NCBI GenBank assembly: GCA_958450365.1
Contig: CAUEEP010000742.1
Span: 2,524,501-2,588,500, forward strand
DNA length: 64,000 nucleotides
From: Mesorhabditis belari
Taxonomy: Eukaryota > Nematoda > Chromadorea > Rhabditida > Rhabditidae
Direction: 5' to 3'
The translations under genes and the position numbers were made by a program. The notes under the pieces were generated by a model. The model ran no database searches and had not been told where the DNA came from. It saw only the letters and a program-made list of their open reading frames with translations. This document shows positions 1-13,300 of the stretch, in pieces; the first letter of the stretch is position 1; every line of letters starts with the position of its first letter.

Positions 1-145
1 AGGGCATTGTGTTAAGCTCGTATTAGCCAGGCTAGCTCGAGGATTTCCGTTTACAAATAAGCTAAAAAGACCGCTTTCTAGTTGTCTAATGCTAATAAAT
101 AGGTTTTTAATTTTCAAGATCTAACAGATTGATCGATTTTTGCAG

Positions 146-313
146 GACCTCGAGCTACGAGAGGGTCTCCGCCCGTTAACAGCTCTTATCCGCCCTGTGA
201 CCTCATACCTTTCGGGTTTGGGTCGACCGAAAACGAAAGCGGTGAAATCACACGAGAACCCGATGATCACTGTCTATGCAAAGAGGGCAATAAATAGGAC
301 GAATAATAAATGA
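146..313 (+). CDS. Terminal exon of an unidentified gene (5' part outside or unrecognised)
   Basis: After a TTTTTGCAG acceptor ending at 145, an open frame of 55 codons runs to TGA at 311-313. The peptide starts DLELREGLRPLTALIRPV and is basic near its end (GLGRPKTKAV, then KRAINRTNNK). An AATAAA at about 428 could serve as polyadenylation signal, and the next gene converges from the other strand at 558. I do not recognise the family and found no convincing upstream exon in the first 145 bases, so this is probably the end of a gene that begins left of the window. The coding call rests only on the splice site, the open frame and the position of the stop. Confidence 0.4.
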   Translation, partial: DLELREGLRPLTALIRPVTSYLSGLGRPKTKAVKSHENPMITVYAKRAINRTNNK

Positions 314-557
314 ATCGGAGCGGTAAACGGGCTTTTTGAATTAAAAATGACTTTTACTAACCAGTTTTTAGCTAGCCTTATTGAGCCTGTGTGGCCGTTT
401 TAAACAGTTTTTGTAAATATCGTACACAATAAATGTGTCTTGAATGTATTTTCATCATTTAACACTGAAACTTTAGATCTAAATATTGGCTTTATCAAAT
501 ACCCGTAAAATGAATAACAATGAAGAGTAACAAAATGAAGATATACACAAAAATCTT

Positions 558-3375
558 TCACCACATATCCTCCAAATCGATCGGTTTCATTTCTTTCTTC
601 TTGAAAACTGCGAAATCCTTCTCCGAGAAGACCGACTTGTCCTTTGGCGTTGTTCGTTTCTGAAAAGAAAAAAACTTAAAGGAAATTTTGGTAAGCAAAT
701 ACATAGTTTATTTGCAGCTTTTGGTAAGATAGTTTATTTAGTCTTTTCAGCTTTCTTGACTCATTAGACATTTTTTTCATTAGTAAACTCTTTCCCTTGC
801 AAGCTACCTTTATTTCAAAGGTTTCAAATAAAATCACTTAGCCTAAATTTATATCCAATCTTGTTCATTGACCTCTTCTTCCATCTAAAAATATCACCCG
901 AAAAATAATTTGTTCTTTCAAGTGTGGGGAAAGGCCGACAAGTTGTTTTGCTATTTTCTCAGTTTCTATGGGTGACGTCGTGGAATTCGTAGCGCTTCTA
1001 CGAACAAACCAATAAAAATCTCAGAAAACAATCTCAAAGCTCAAAGTCAATAAATCTCGCCAACATGTTATTTTTATTTTCAAAGATGACCATTGACCAT
1101 AAATTAGCTTACCCAAAGCAATATCCAGCTTGCGTTAGAAACACCTTATGCAAATAGAAAAATATCCGAATTAATCCCAAAACTCTAAAGTTATCTAAAA
1201 CCAGGTAATTGTTGCATTCACCAAGCTGAAAAAAAGTAAGTTCAATTATGGACCTCCTACTTGACTTTTTGAGTTGTCAAGAACTCCAAAGAAACTCTGA
1301 AATGCCAAATTTGCAGCCCGGAAGTGCGTCACAACAATGCGTTTGTGCAGATGTGTGAAAAAACGCATAACCTAGTGAAAAGAAGTTGCCTAATTTGGAG
1401 CACGCCTCTTCATTTTTCTCTCTCTTTTATCTGTGGTGGGTCATTTTTTGGGTCCAAAAAGGTACAGCGTCCGGCTGCGAGCGGCTTCACGGGAAATTGG
1501 AGTGGGTTTCCGTGCAAATTGCAAACGAATGGAGCTAAATGGTTTTGCAAAAGTTTTCGGTGCAATCGCTTTAGATTTATCGCAAAAATTAACCGAAAAA
1601 CAAAAACTTGTTCTCATTTTGGCTAAGTGAGCTAAGACGGAGGTTCTTGTGTTCCCCACTCACCCTATTTTTAAAAGAGAAAGCGGATCACTTAACCCTA
1701 CTTGACAACAAACAAGTCCACCCTCTCTATCTAAATTGAAATCGCACTTTTCGTCTCAAAGCGAGCTGGGAGACAAATCATTCCCCGTAACTAAAGAATT
1801 TGTTCCAAAAACATGGTTTAAAGTTTCTTTTAGAAAAAGTTTACAGATTCCTTAAATTTTTCGATTCACCTAGGTGTCAAGCCAAAAAGTGTGCCTTTTT
1901 GCAAGTTTCCTCTCATCGACGACCCGGGTCGGGGGCAAAAACGCGTAAATTTATGTCACCCGAGTGCGCAGGTGGAGGTAATCGACCGGTGTCGAAGAAT
2001 TTCCTGTGGCCCACCCTCGAAAAGACCCCTCCAGCAAAATACATGTAAAATCCCTGGACACTTATAAGGACTTTAGCTGTGAGCTGCATGTAAAACCCAG
2101 AAAGATTGCACACAAAATATCCTGAACATTACACATTACGTCATCGAGTAAATAACCCAAGTTTTTCTTTCTTTGGATATGCGTGTCTTTGTGTGAAACA
2201 TAGATGGTGACGTTTTTTTGGCGATGAAAATGGGAGAAATCCCATGGGAACGAAATTTAATATCAGGAAGTTGGCGTGAATGTCAAGAAATTTTCAAATC
2301 CCTCTTGATCTTTTGTCTTTTAGTGTCCCAATGTTTGTTCCCAATAATGGGTGAGACCAGAGGGCAAAATGAAACACTGTACTTCATAAACTTCAAAAAT
2401 AATTGCAGAATTTACCTTCTTGGAATCAACTCAAATTTTTGTTGTTGAATGAGCGATTGAAAATCCCAAGAGAATGATTGAAAGACAATAGTTTCCATTA
2501 GAGAAACACTGTACTACATAAACTTCAAAAATAATTGCAGAATTTACCTTCTTCTCTCGTTGTCCCGTGATTTTCTCGCGTTCTTGTCGTGCGATCGCAG
2601 CCGCCGACTCCTTGGCCATCATCTTTTCGGCGAGATCAGCCTAAAAATTCAACATTGATTTGATTTACAACAATTTTCAAGCAAAACTCCCAAAACACTC
2701 ACATTTTTCATCGCCCGTTTCTGCACGTGTCTCAAGTAGCGCAAGTTTCGTTCGGCCAAATCCGCAGGCTTGTTGTTTCGCGTCTGTTCGATGAGAGAAT
2801 AGCCCTGATGCAAAACAAAATTAAGAAGTTAAGGTGCTTCCCTACTTCTCTTGCCACTCGATTCACGTTGATTCGACTCTTCGGCATCGGCTTGCCCAAG
2901 TAACTCTCATCATCGGGCAGTTCGACCTGAAAAATTTCATGATTAGCATCAAATAACTGTCACAGCAACAGCTAATCATTTTACCTATGTTTCAAACATT
3001 AATTAAAGAGTAATGTCCAACTATAACTTGGACATTACTGAGTTCAAAACCATTACTTGTCCCTTCCCAGCGGCTCTCAACACAACTTTTGTGTTCTGTC
3101 GTGCTCGTTCGGCGCCGGTCGTTTTTCGCTTGATCTTCTTTGTGACGCCCTCTTCTAAAATAAAACGCCAATGCTATTTTACTTGTTAATCGTTCAATCA
3201 TTAACTGTTTTCCATTCGCAAGCGAACCACCTACTAACCAACTTGTCTATTAAATTTGTTTAAACCGTTAGCTAGTTGAACGACACGTATTTTACGCCAA
3301 AAACGATAACGAACCGGTCTCGATTTCGTTAATGAATTTGTCCAATAATCTTTGCGCGCTTCCCTGTCCGGCCAT
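558..3375 (-). CDS. AROS / RPS19BP1-like nucleolar protein (178 aa, six exons)
   Basis: Exons on the minus strand are 3375-3315, 3154-3057, 2926-2846, 2804-2703, 2640-2548 and 659-558; every junction is GT-AG and frame consistent. The protein begins MAGQGSAQRLLDKF. Its middle has a basic helix (LAERNLRYLRHVQKR) and its end the motif SVFSEKDFAVFKKKE. That order (basic region, NLxxLxxxxx helix, then VFtEeDFxxF close to the C-terminus) matches active regulator of SIRT1 / ribosomal protein S19-binding protein 1, a small-subunit ribosome biogenesis factor. A TTTCAG about 10 nt before the ATG (AG at 3385-3384) suggests trans-splicing. The last intron, about 1.9 kb, is far longer than the others. 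Identity comes from remembered family motifs, so it is probable rather than certain. Confidence 0.65.
660..2547. other. Large last intron of the AROS-like gene, no gene seen
   Basis: This stretch separates the last two exons of the AROS-like gene. I see no splice-consistent coding exons on either strand; the short open frames overlap each other and lack family motifs. The right end contains the 51-bp direct duplication listed separately. Confidence 0.5.
2371..2553. repeat. 51-bp direct duplication spanning an exon-intron border
   Basis: The segment 2371-2421 recurs almost identically at 2503-2553 (one difference seen, cttcat versus ctacat). On the minus strand the repeat includes the last bases of AROS-like exon 5 and its GTAAAT donor. 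An extra, apparently unused copy of the splice donor therefore lies about 130 nt inside the following intron. Confidence 0.85.
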
Positions 3376-3570
3376 TCAAATTCCTGAAATCATAAACGAA
3401 TTAACCTTTTACTTTTTCTTGTTTTTCTCAGAGCCCCTTATCCATACAACATGTGAGTTCCAGAACAGAACAGAAAACCACGCCCCCGTCAAAAAAAGGA
3501 GAGCACAAAGCTAGACGAGACCCCGTGGGAGAACATTTTCGAGGTTCGAGATTCCGTACCCAAAACGATA

Positions 3571-3825
3571 ATGATTTCATGGAAGTTTCTATTCGTTGCT
3601 CTGGTTTTACTCATTCTTAACGTTGATGCTGTAAACATCATGCGTGGATTCATCTATAGACAACCACCGCAAACGCATTATGTTCGGAATCTCCGGTGAG
3701 TTCAAGAATTTCTATGAAAAGCACAGCTTAAACTTGTTATCAAAAGTAGGATTTGAAAAATGAATCATTTTAGTTTTGATGCTCCCTCTCAATTCACCGA
3801 CTACGACAATCTGGATCTTCAATAG
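3571..3825 (+). CDS. Small secreted peptide (58 aa, two exons)
   Basis: Exons 3571-3695 and 3774-3825 are joined by a 78-nt GT-AG intron. The product starts MISWKFLFVALVLLILNVDA, a textbook signal peptide, followed by about 38 residues including MRGFIYRQPPQTHYVRNLRF and an acidic end (TDYDNLDLQ). There are no cysteines. An arginine next to RGF/LRF-like stretches makes a neuropeptide-like precursor conceivable, but no clear dibasic-flanked amidated peptide (G-K/R-R) is present. I do not recognise the family. The AATAAA after the stop (about 3845) and the convergent ribosomal gene ending at 3927 fit a compact gene. Confidence 0.6.
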
Positions 3826-3926
3826 GAAATACTTTTTCTTGGTGAATAAACCGTGTAATTGAAGTACTTTATTTCGCAAAAGATAACAATATTTATTTTA
3901 AAAATAGCAACAAATTACACTTTTTT

Positions 3927-4959
<1,033 letters not shown>

Positions 4960-5952
4960 GCTTCCAAGCGAGGTTTTTCTGAAAAAGGAAAATTGATGTC
5001 AGCATCTAAGCAACGACAGAAAATTGAAAAAATGGCATCAAAACGTACAAAAAGGTTAAAGTGCTATTAGTTTTACGGGATTTTGCAAGGAAAGCATCAC
5101 TCATTCAGTAATGCAAGTAAAAACAAAGTAATGCCAGTTAATGAGCGGATGATTGACTGATCAACTCAAAGGATTTCAAAATTTTGCTCAAAATCTATCA
5201 ATTTTCACGGAAACGCATCAAAATCAGACGAATTGGGCAGGAGAGCGCTACAAATTTGCAAACTTTATATAAAAAACCTTGAACGAGTGCTTTTTGAATA
5301 AAAAATCAACTAATTTCAAACTTTTTGATTAAAATCAACAAGTTTTTCACCGAAACGCTTCAAAACTAGACGAAATCAATGGGTAAATGGCTGCCTAACG
5401 CTAATAAACGCTCTAAACAGCAAAATTCGACAAAATCTCGCCTCAAACACATAAAAAGCAGTCTATTACGCAAAATCTTTCGGCAAATTGTGCAAATTTT
5501 TGGAAAAACTCGTCGCCGAGAGACGTGGTTACGGTAGAAAAGTGGTTGCGTCGCGAAAACGGCGGAGCGTAAGATAGAATTTCATTTTGTCACAAAAGTG
5601 AAGGTATTCAGCTAATGCGAGTGTGAATTTTCGATTTTTCACCGTTTTAAAGAATTTTTTCAATGATAACCGTTTTATTTCTCCGTGAGTTCGATGAACA
5701 AACAAAAAAAAGACAAAAAAATGACGATAAATGAGGGAAATTGCACAAAAAATGGCGATTTGGTGTTTTAAACAAAAATTTTTTTTTTTGCTTTAATTTT
5801 GCTTACAGCTTTGCTTTGCTTTTATGTCTAAGACCTTTGTTATAATATATCAAAAAAAGTACTGTAGACATTTAGGGATTTTGAAGGATAATCGTTTTTC
5901 TAAAGCAAGCAAGCTAACTTTAAGATTTACAATCATTTTCATAAAAAAATTT
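4960..5952. other. Intergenic region between rps-30 and the ground-like gene
   Basis: About 1 kb of AT-rich DNA upstream of rps-30 and downstream of the ground-like gene. It should hold the rps-30 promoter. I see no supported coding exons, RNA gene or obvious repeat family here. Confidence 0.4.
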
Positions 5953-7263
5953 TTAAACAGCTTGTCGAAAAGCTATACAAGTAACAAGTCCTTTCGTCGT
6001 TTCACAGTATAAATTTGATGAGAAAACGTAAGAGAAATGCCCCCGACTGCACACAACATCAACATTTCCCCCAAATTTCTCTTCAGCCGCCGTGTTGATC
6101 TTCCGTTTTGAATCTGATGAGTTGTCGGAAATGTTCTGGAAATGAAAATGAAAATGATGCTACTGTATACTAGAGCAATTAAACATCAAGCACAGATCAA
6201 GTACTCCAGAAAGGATGTGTCGTTGAGCCAAATTACAATCACATTTGTCTATGATGATTGCACTTTCTACTATCGAACTCAAAAACGCACCCCGCCTGGC
6301 GCACTGAAGAGTACTAAACCTCTTCCACCTCTTCTCACCTCTTCCATCAACTTCTTTAACACTTGACTGTTACATTTAGGCAGCTCAGCGCCGCTTTGCG
6401 ATTGCTTCGAAGCTTCGGTCTAAACGATAGTTTGAATTGTTTTTTTCACACATCCAAAATTAGATCCAGATATCTTGAATACTCTTGATTTGAATGTCTT
6501 AACTTTGCCCTTATCTTGAATACTCTTGATTTGAATGTCTTAACTTTTCCCCAAACCTGTCTCTTTGTCACTTGTGGATCCTCCTCTTCAGGTACTTCTC
6601 TGACCGTAATTTGTGGAGCGCGTCGAATGTCGGCTTTTCTCAAACCGTGCGTTAAATCAAGATCCTCTTCAACCTAAATATTTAAGCTAAAAAAAATATT
6701 TTGATTGAATTCTTTTGATTCTTCTTTGATTACCATTTTCTCAATTTCGACATCATCTCCCAAATGTTCGAAGACTTTCAATTGTTGAGAGTTTTCGATT
6801 GCTTGAGTGGGTTGACCGAGTCGAAGACCCGATGCAAAGGCTCTCTAAAAGGCATACTGTTTTGCATACTGTGATCTACAAATCTACACTCACCATCTCC
6901 AACTCATCAATCGGTTGATGGAAACGCTGTTGTTGTGGAGAAGTGTACTGTTGCTGCTGTTGATTGAGTTGATATTGATACGATGAATAATTTGGATAAG
7001 GATTTACTGCTTTAGACATTTCATAACCACCCATGCAACCATGTGGAGATGGGCAAAGGATCTAAAAAATGATTGAAGAATTAAGTGCACTAAAATGGAG
7101 ATGTTTGCAAAAAGAACACAAACCAATAACTCACCATTGGGCATGTTCTGGCAGTAACTGGCTGGCAAGCGTATTGTGGACAATCACATGTGTGCCCCGG
7201 AATATATAAAGAAGCATGTAGTTGTAGAATAAGAAAAGCTGCAGAAAGTAGTTTCAACCACAT
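5953..7263 (-). CDS. Ground-like domain secreted protein (262 aa)
   Basis: Six minus-strand exons (7263-7135, 7061-6894, 6844-6734, 6673-6557, 6419-6339, 6135-5953) are all in phase 0. The N-terminus MWLKLLSAAFLILQLHAS is a signal peptide. It is followed by a Cys-rich stretch (HTCDCPQYACQP), a Gln/Tyr-rich low-complexity region, an acidic linker with KRQ, and a C-terminal ground-like domain of about 75 residues. The domain shows the expected cysteines and motifs: PKCNSQVLKKLM, AAEEKFGGNVDVVCSRG, FSYVFSSNLYCETT and VTCIAFR. Ground-like proteins are nematode-specific, hedgehog-related secreted proteins expressed in epithelia and linked to cuticle or matrix formation. A TTTTAG just before the ATG suggests trans-splicing. 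Confidence 0.93.
6471..6552. repeat. 41-bp tandem duplication in a ground-like gene intron
   Basis: Two near-identical copies of a 41-bp unit beginning tatcttgaatactcttgatt lie in the intron between exons 4 and 5. Confidence 0.85.
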
Positions 7264-7365
7264 GATGAATCTAAAATTGTAATCTTGACAAGAGTTGGTA
7301 ATAAAGTCAATCAAAAAAGAGTTGATTTAAATTCAATTTTAAACAATATTGAGACAATTAAACAA

Positions 7366-7514
7366 TACAATAAACAACAATACAAACAACAATACAAACA
7401 ACAATACAAACAACAATACAAACAACAATACAAACAACAATACAAACAACAACAATACAAACAACAATACAAACAACAATACAAACAACAATACAAACAA
7501 CAACAACAATTTAA
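7366..7514. repeat. Minisatellite, 12-bp unit caatacaaacaa
   Basis: About twelve tandem copies of a 12-bp unit lie immediately upstream of the ground-like gene. The array is open in several frames on both strands (Gln-Tyr-Lys or Cys-Leu-Tyr repeats), but it is simple sequence and not a gene. Confidence 0.9.
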
Positions 7515-7569
7515 CAACAACAATTTAACAATATTTCTCATACAACAGTATGAGAAATCGAAGATGTAA

Positions 7570-8212
7570 GCAGTATTTTAACGGAATTTGATTGAAAATC
7601 ATTTGAAAAAACGGTGAAAACAGCATTCTTAGAGGATAATTAGTGAGAAAAGAGCTAGAAAGACTCATTTTTTTCTTTTTTCTTTTTTGGGTAGTGAATT
7701 GAGAACTGGACTAGATATCTAGATATTGTGTGAGTGAAGTGAACGAATGACACTTTCACCATCCTTTCAAACCACTCCCAATTCTTCCCCCACATCGGTT
7801 TCCGCCTTTTTATGGACTCATTACACGGTGAGGTAACAATCAAAATTACTGAAACTTGAATAGGAAAGATAATATGTTGTTTAAATGTTGTTTAAAATCT
7901 AAAAAAACTATTCTTTTACTTGTACTACACACAAAGAATTTAAAGCGGAATAAAAAGAATAAAAAGAATAAAAAGAATAAAAAGAATAATAAGAATTCAT
8001 TTCATTCATTCATGAAATGAATTTAGCTAAATAATGATTTCCAATAAGATTTCCAATAAGATTTTCAAATTTCTTAATAGCTCAAGATTTCAAAAGATTC
8101 TAAAATCCGGTTATAAAAAATGGTGAAACGCTAAAAATCAGATATCAAAATAATGAGGATCAGGAAGAGAGATTGGAAAAAAAGAAAAGACAAAAACCGG
8201 GATTTGTCTTGA

Positions 8213-8244
<32 letters not shown>

Positions 8245-9900
8245 AAAGAGATGAAAAGAGATGAGCTCGTTTTTGTTGATGAATCGCTTTGTCTCAAATA
8301 TTTTACATCTACAATAAAAGAGACTTTTAGCTATGTGAAAAAGGATCGAAAGATGAGAATAAAATGAAGAATGAATGAAATTTCATCTTTCATCATACAA
8401 TATCCAATTAAAGTTAAAAGCTAGATAAGCTTTAAAGAAGCTTTAAAGAAGCTTTAAACCTTTAAACCTTTAAAGCTGCTTTAAAGAAGCTTTAAAAAAG
8501 CTTTAAACCTTTAAATCCATTCAAATTTCACCTCATTCTCATTAAAATCAAATTTTCGTCTCCTCTAGTAACATAGGGATTCTTCTTTTGCTCATACAAT
8601 TCGAGCAATGATTTTATTGAGTTTCGAATAAAGAAAAGCGGATAAAAAGCTTGAATTCTCCTCAAAACTTCTCAAAAAGCAACCAGACTCTCGATTTTTT
8701 TGACTCAAGAGTCTCTTCTTTCAAGATTTCCCTTCAACTTTCTCTCTTTTCATCAACATTCAGCATTTTCAACTTTAGGAATCTTGCTTGTTTAGGATTA
8801 AAACTCGATTGTAACCAAATTTCAAAGTATAAAAGAATTTGGTAGAGTCAGTATGCTAAAAAGAGACCGCAGCCATCTATAAAATAGCCTTGGCAGAGTC
8901 TTGGCAGAGTCTTGACAGAGTCTTGGCAGAGTCAGTATGCTAAAAAGAGACCGCAGCCATCTATAAAATAGTCTTGACAGAGTCTTGGCAGAGTCAGTAT
9001 GCTAAAAAGAGACCGCAACCATCTATAAAATATTAGGTTGAAAAGAAAGTTCTCAGAAAAAGTTTGACTGGAATCTCTTAAAAAACGAATGCACTAATTG
9101 AAGAACATTTTCTTCTATTATTTTAAAAGTCGACTCCAAGAAATTACTCGTAAAAAAAATCGTACAGCTTTCCCTATAAAATTTTAGAGATTTTTGAACA
9201 AATGATTCTTTTCCATCTTAAATTCATCTCACTTTTTGCACGAGAAAAAAAAACGATTTCTTATGAAATAAAGCTAGCATAAATTTAGCAACACGCCGCT
9301 CTATAATCTCTTTTACAGAGAACATGCAGAGAACAATGAAAAAAAAATCATTTTTTAATGTCATCTTCTTTGGCACTGAGTGTTTACTAAAATAGATGAT
9401 TCAAAAAAGTCAAAAGATTAGATCAAAATTTGCCTTAATCCATAAAGTTTCCCCTATTTTAAGTAATTGATTTTAGGTTTTTGAATGGAACAAATTGACT
9501 TATTCATTAACCCATTAAAAACTTGTCTAAAGGCTCACTCGTAAGGCTGCTCACTCGAAAAGTCATTCAAATCAAGTCATTCAAATCACTTCAGCTAAAG
9601 AAATCTCTTATTTTCTTTTTGTCAAAAGTTGGAAAGCTCAAAAAAAAAGCTGGAAAGAATTTGATGGATTGGTTTTTGAGAAATCACCGTGCAAACTTTT
9701 TCTATGAACTTGTCAAAGCTTGTCTTTCTTGTCAAACCTAATAAAAATTGAGATTTGATTGGATCATTTCGTTCAAATTCATAACAATAAACTTTTAATC
9801 CAAAGCTTCTTGATCTTCTTCAAACTTCAGAAAAACCTTTAAAACCACAGATCTCAAGCTCATTGAAGTCCTTTCAATCTAGCAAAATTTTAAGTACCCT
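7570..9900. other. Repeat-rich intergenic stretch without a gene
   Basis: AT-rich DNA with several simple repeats: (aaaaagaat)n at about 7950-7990, (gaaa)n at about 8209-8245, and a gctttaaagaa family at about 8435-8515. No splice-consistent exons with recognisable protein motifs were found on either strand. Confidence 0.5.
8840..9035. repeat. Nested tandem repeat with gagtcagtatgctaaaaaga unit
   Basis: A block starting gagtcagtatgctaaaaaga and continuing through gaccgc(a/c)accatctataaaata occurs three times. The copies are separated by a variable number of short cttg(g/a)cagagt repeats. Confidence 0.85.
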
Positions 9901-9929
9901 CTTTCAGAGTGACATTAGTAGTTTGGTGG

Positions 9930-10207
9930 ATTGTTTGACAGGGGATTTCAAGAGTTGTGCTTTCAAACATTGCTTTCAAACTCCAACTTGACATCCACGA
10001 TGAGCGATTCGAGGGTTTTCAAGAAGGGATTTGAACATGCCAGTCCCTCACCCCCAAACACATAGCTGACCGGTTTAACCGTAAGTGGCTCGATGAATAG
10101 CCCAAAAAAAGAAACTCATCGACGGCAAATCCTGAAGTGTAAAGGTAGCCTCTTGCGCGTGCATTTTGTACTCCTTTCCCTCAATTTTCCAACCACCGGC
10201 ACTATTG
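9930..10207 (-). pseudogene. Decayed protein-coding fragment, family unknown
   Basis: On the minus strand a frame reads SKVNSAGGWKIEGKEYKMHA, continues to DLPSMSFFFWAIHRATYG, meets a stop, and then resumes as PVSYVFGGEGLACSNPFLKT and LESLIVDVKLEF. Composition is protein-like and GC-richer than the surroundings, but I find no start codon, no matching exons and an internal stop. It may be a fragment of a secreted enzyme gene broken by mutation. The in-frame stop could alternatively lie in an unrecognised intron. I cannot assign a family. Confidence 0.3.
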
Positions 10208-10356
10208 ACTTTTGAGAGAGATTTGCATATTGTAAACTGCATATTGCAAAACTTTGCATTTATCTATTCTAAACCTGTTATTTGTTTTTTGTTTTTTATA
10301 TCTTTTTAATTCAATTTTAGATTTTTCAAAGCTATGTGAAGACTCAAAAAAAAAAA

Positions 10357-13300
10357 ATGCTTCAGTGTCAGGATTTTGGGTAAAAAGGTTTCCTGGTTTA
10401 AATATGAAAGATTTAGAATCGTGCTTGCGATTTTATTGTTTCAAATCGATTTTGTGAATGCTTGCATCAATTTGAGCAGTCTGATGGGTGGCGGGGCACG
10501 GGGAGGAGGTGGTTGTGGATGGTAAGTTCATCGATTTTCGATACAACATTCTTTCTAAACATTTATTTCGAAAGAAACCCGGTTCTGGTCTATCTTCTTT
10601 GCTAACTTATCAAATAGAGTAGTATTTTAATATAGTATTTTAGCTCAAGTAGTAGCAGTGCTCCATCACCGTCGTGTGGAGGCTCAAATGGAGGCTCGAG
10701 TGGTGGGTATGCAGTGCCGCCACCTCCACCACCTCCACCACTCCCATCACCCACCTCGTACGCTGGTGTCCCGCCAGCCGACTACAAATCAGTGCCAGCA
10801 CAAGGAAACTATTTAAAGTATGATTTCATTTCAACACTAAGAAATCTCTTTTCTAGTAGACCACCTGAGCCTGGCTCCTATGTGGCTCACGATTTCTCCT
10901 CACCCATCCAACAGATCACTCACCAAATCGTTCAGAACATACCGGCGAGTAAACGTATGATGTTTTACTTACAATTTACAAGTAGTATGCTAGAAAGGGT
11001 GCGTTTTCAAATGAAACTTTGTGCAAACTCTTGATTACTTTTAGCTTTCCCCCCGCCACCTCCATTCTCCCCACCAACGATCGCGTCAAATACCGGCCAA
11101 TATCAACAACCGCAACAGCCACCTCCATTTCAACCACCTCAACCACCCCAACCACCCCAACCTCCTCCGCAAATCCACGAAACGATTCACTACCCGGCTC
11201 AGCAACCCGTAGTAAGTTAAGACTTTAAAGTTTTCAGTACTTTCAGTTTTATAATCGATTTTAGAAAACTTTCCAAACACCGGCTCAAGTAATGCCCTCT
11301 GGCTACGATCAGGAGGAAAATGATGAGCTAGAGGAGGTGATCAATGCAGTGGATAAAGGATATCAAATGGTTTATTGCATAAGCTACCATCACCGTAATC
11401 CTATCATATCTAGGGCTCATCCCAGCCTCATCTCCAACCCCCACCCCGCACACCGTCACCCCCAACAGCATCCACTGGCTACTATTCATCAGTGCGCAAC
11501 TCAGTGCCTCGGGAACAACGTATTAAATCGTACAAGGCCTCTGTGCAGGTTGTTTAAAGAGAAGAAAATTATAATTATTATAATTGATAAGCTTTTAGGT
11601 AAAAACTTCTCACTATCATATGCCTGTGGAGCAGGGAGCTGATTTGGCTGAGTATGAAGGTATGAAAAGAAAGCTTTCTCTCAAAACTAACTTTAGAACC
11701 AGATGAGGCAGTTGAGGCAGTTGAGTTAATCAATGAACCTCAAGAGAAACCTGTGAAGCAAATTTTCTCACAAGCTGGATATGATGAGTGCGTTCATTTC
11801 TTCTTTATAAATAAATTTTCGATTTCAGAGAACCCGATGTGGCTGTGAAAATGGAGCTGGTAAAAGAGCAAGAGGCGATCGATCAATCAATGAACCATCT
11901 CGATCAAATGCGGTAAGTTTGATTCAAAAAGTGAAAAAAAAGGGAATTTCTTTACAGCTTTTCGATAAAGTATTTATTTGAATTTGAATTTAATTTAATT
12001 AGAAATTCTAATTAGAAATCCTCTTTTCAGTGAAAGCGATTACGATCTGGAGGAAGAGCTCTCAAAGTATGAGACATCACCTCGTATTCTTCCACATAAA
12101 CCTTTCCCCACTCCTCCATCAGTTTCCCGATCTTTTTCATCATCAATCAATCCTCCTCTTCCCAGTATTCTTCCTCATCCAATTCTACGAAAATTCGAAA
12201 AAGTTTGTCCTTTTATCTAATAAGCTAAAATTGTACTGTAGTAGTAACTTAGTTTACAGCTTTTTAGATGAGTTTTTAGACTTATTGACTGTAGAATGAC
12301 TCAAATAGACTGTAGAATGACTGAAATAGACTGTAGAATGACTGAAATAGACTGTAGAATGACTCAAATAGACTGTAGAATGACTGAAATAGACTGTAGA
12401 ATGACTCAAATAGACTGTAGAATGACTGAAATAGACTGTAGAATGACTCAAATAGACTGTAGAATGACTCAAATAGACTGTAGAATGACTCAAATTGACT
12501 GTAGAATGACTCAAATTGACTGTAGAATGACTCAAATTGACTGTAGAATGACTCAAATAGACTGTAGAATGACTCAAATTGACTGTAGAATGACTCAAAT
12601 TGACTGTAGAATGACTCAAATTGACTGTAGAATGACTCAAATAGACTGTAGAATGACTCAAAGCAGACTTATTGACTGTAGAATGACTGAAATAGACTGT
12701 AGAATGACTGTAGAATGAAATCAACCCATAAAACAACCCTTTCTATAGCTCGATATCCAATTTTTTCAGGTAGATATCTACACTGGCCCCATTGAGACAA
12801 CAACCATCTCAATCAGTACAACCATCACAACCACCGTTGTACCCCCATGGAAACCAACAGGCTCCAGAACCACCGAATCCGTCACCCCACCGCCAATTCT
12901 CGTCGACCCATTCGTGAAGCACTCGTTTACTGATAGCTCTACTCTTTCCACTAAAGCAACAATGAATGAAGAACCATCAACAGTAGTCATCGAACCGTCT
13001 ACTATAGCTACCGTACACCAACCAGACCTAACAAAACCTGAGTATGATCAACAATCGTTACTACCTACTGTAGGTATTGTGCCACCGCTGGACCCAAATA
13101 AACCAGAATATGACCCGTATCAACCGTTTAATCCAACGAATTTCGACGCAGAAACAGGGGATTCAGGATTCGATGTAAACTTTCCGCCACAATCCTTTGA
13201 ACATTCGGAATTGGAGGAATTCGCAGCGGTGACTTCAAAAGCTTTCGAGCCATCACATCCCGGGTTTGGGCCTCGAGATTATCCTTTATATCCGAACGAT

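Noticed and set aside
7285..7569. Gln/Tyr/Lys-rich open frame
   Set aside because: A 12-bp minisatellite upstream of the ground-like gene, open on the opposite strand as well.
12296..12718. Long open frames on both strands (heptapeptide repeats)
   Set aside because: Produced by a 21-bp intronic tandem repeat; the flanking splice sites place it inside an intron.
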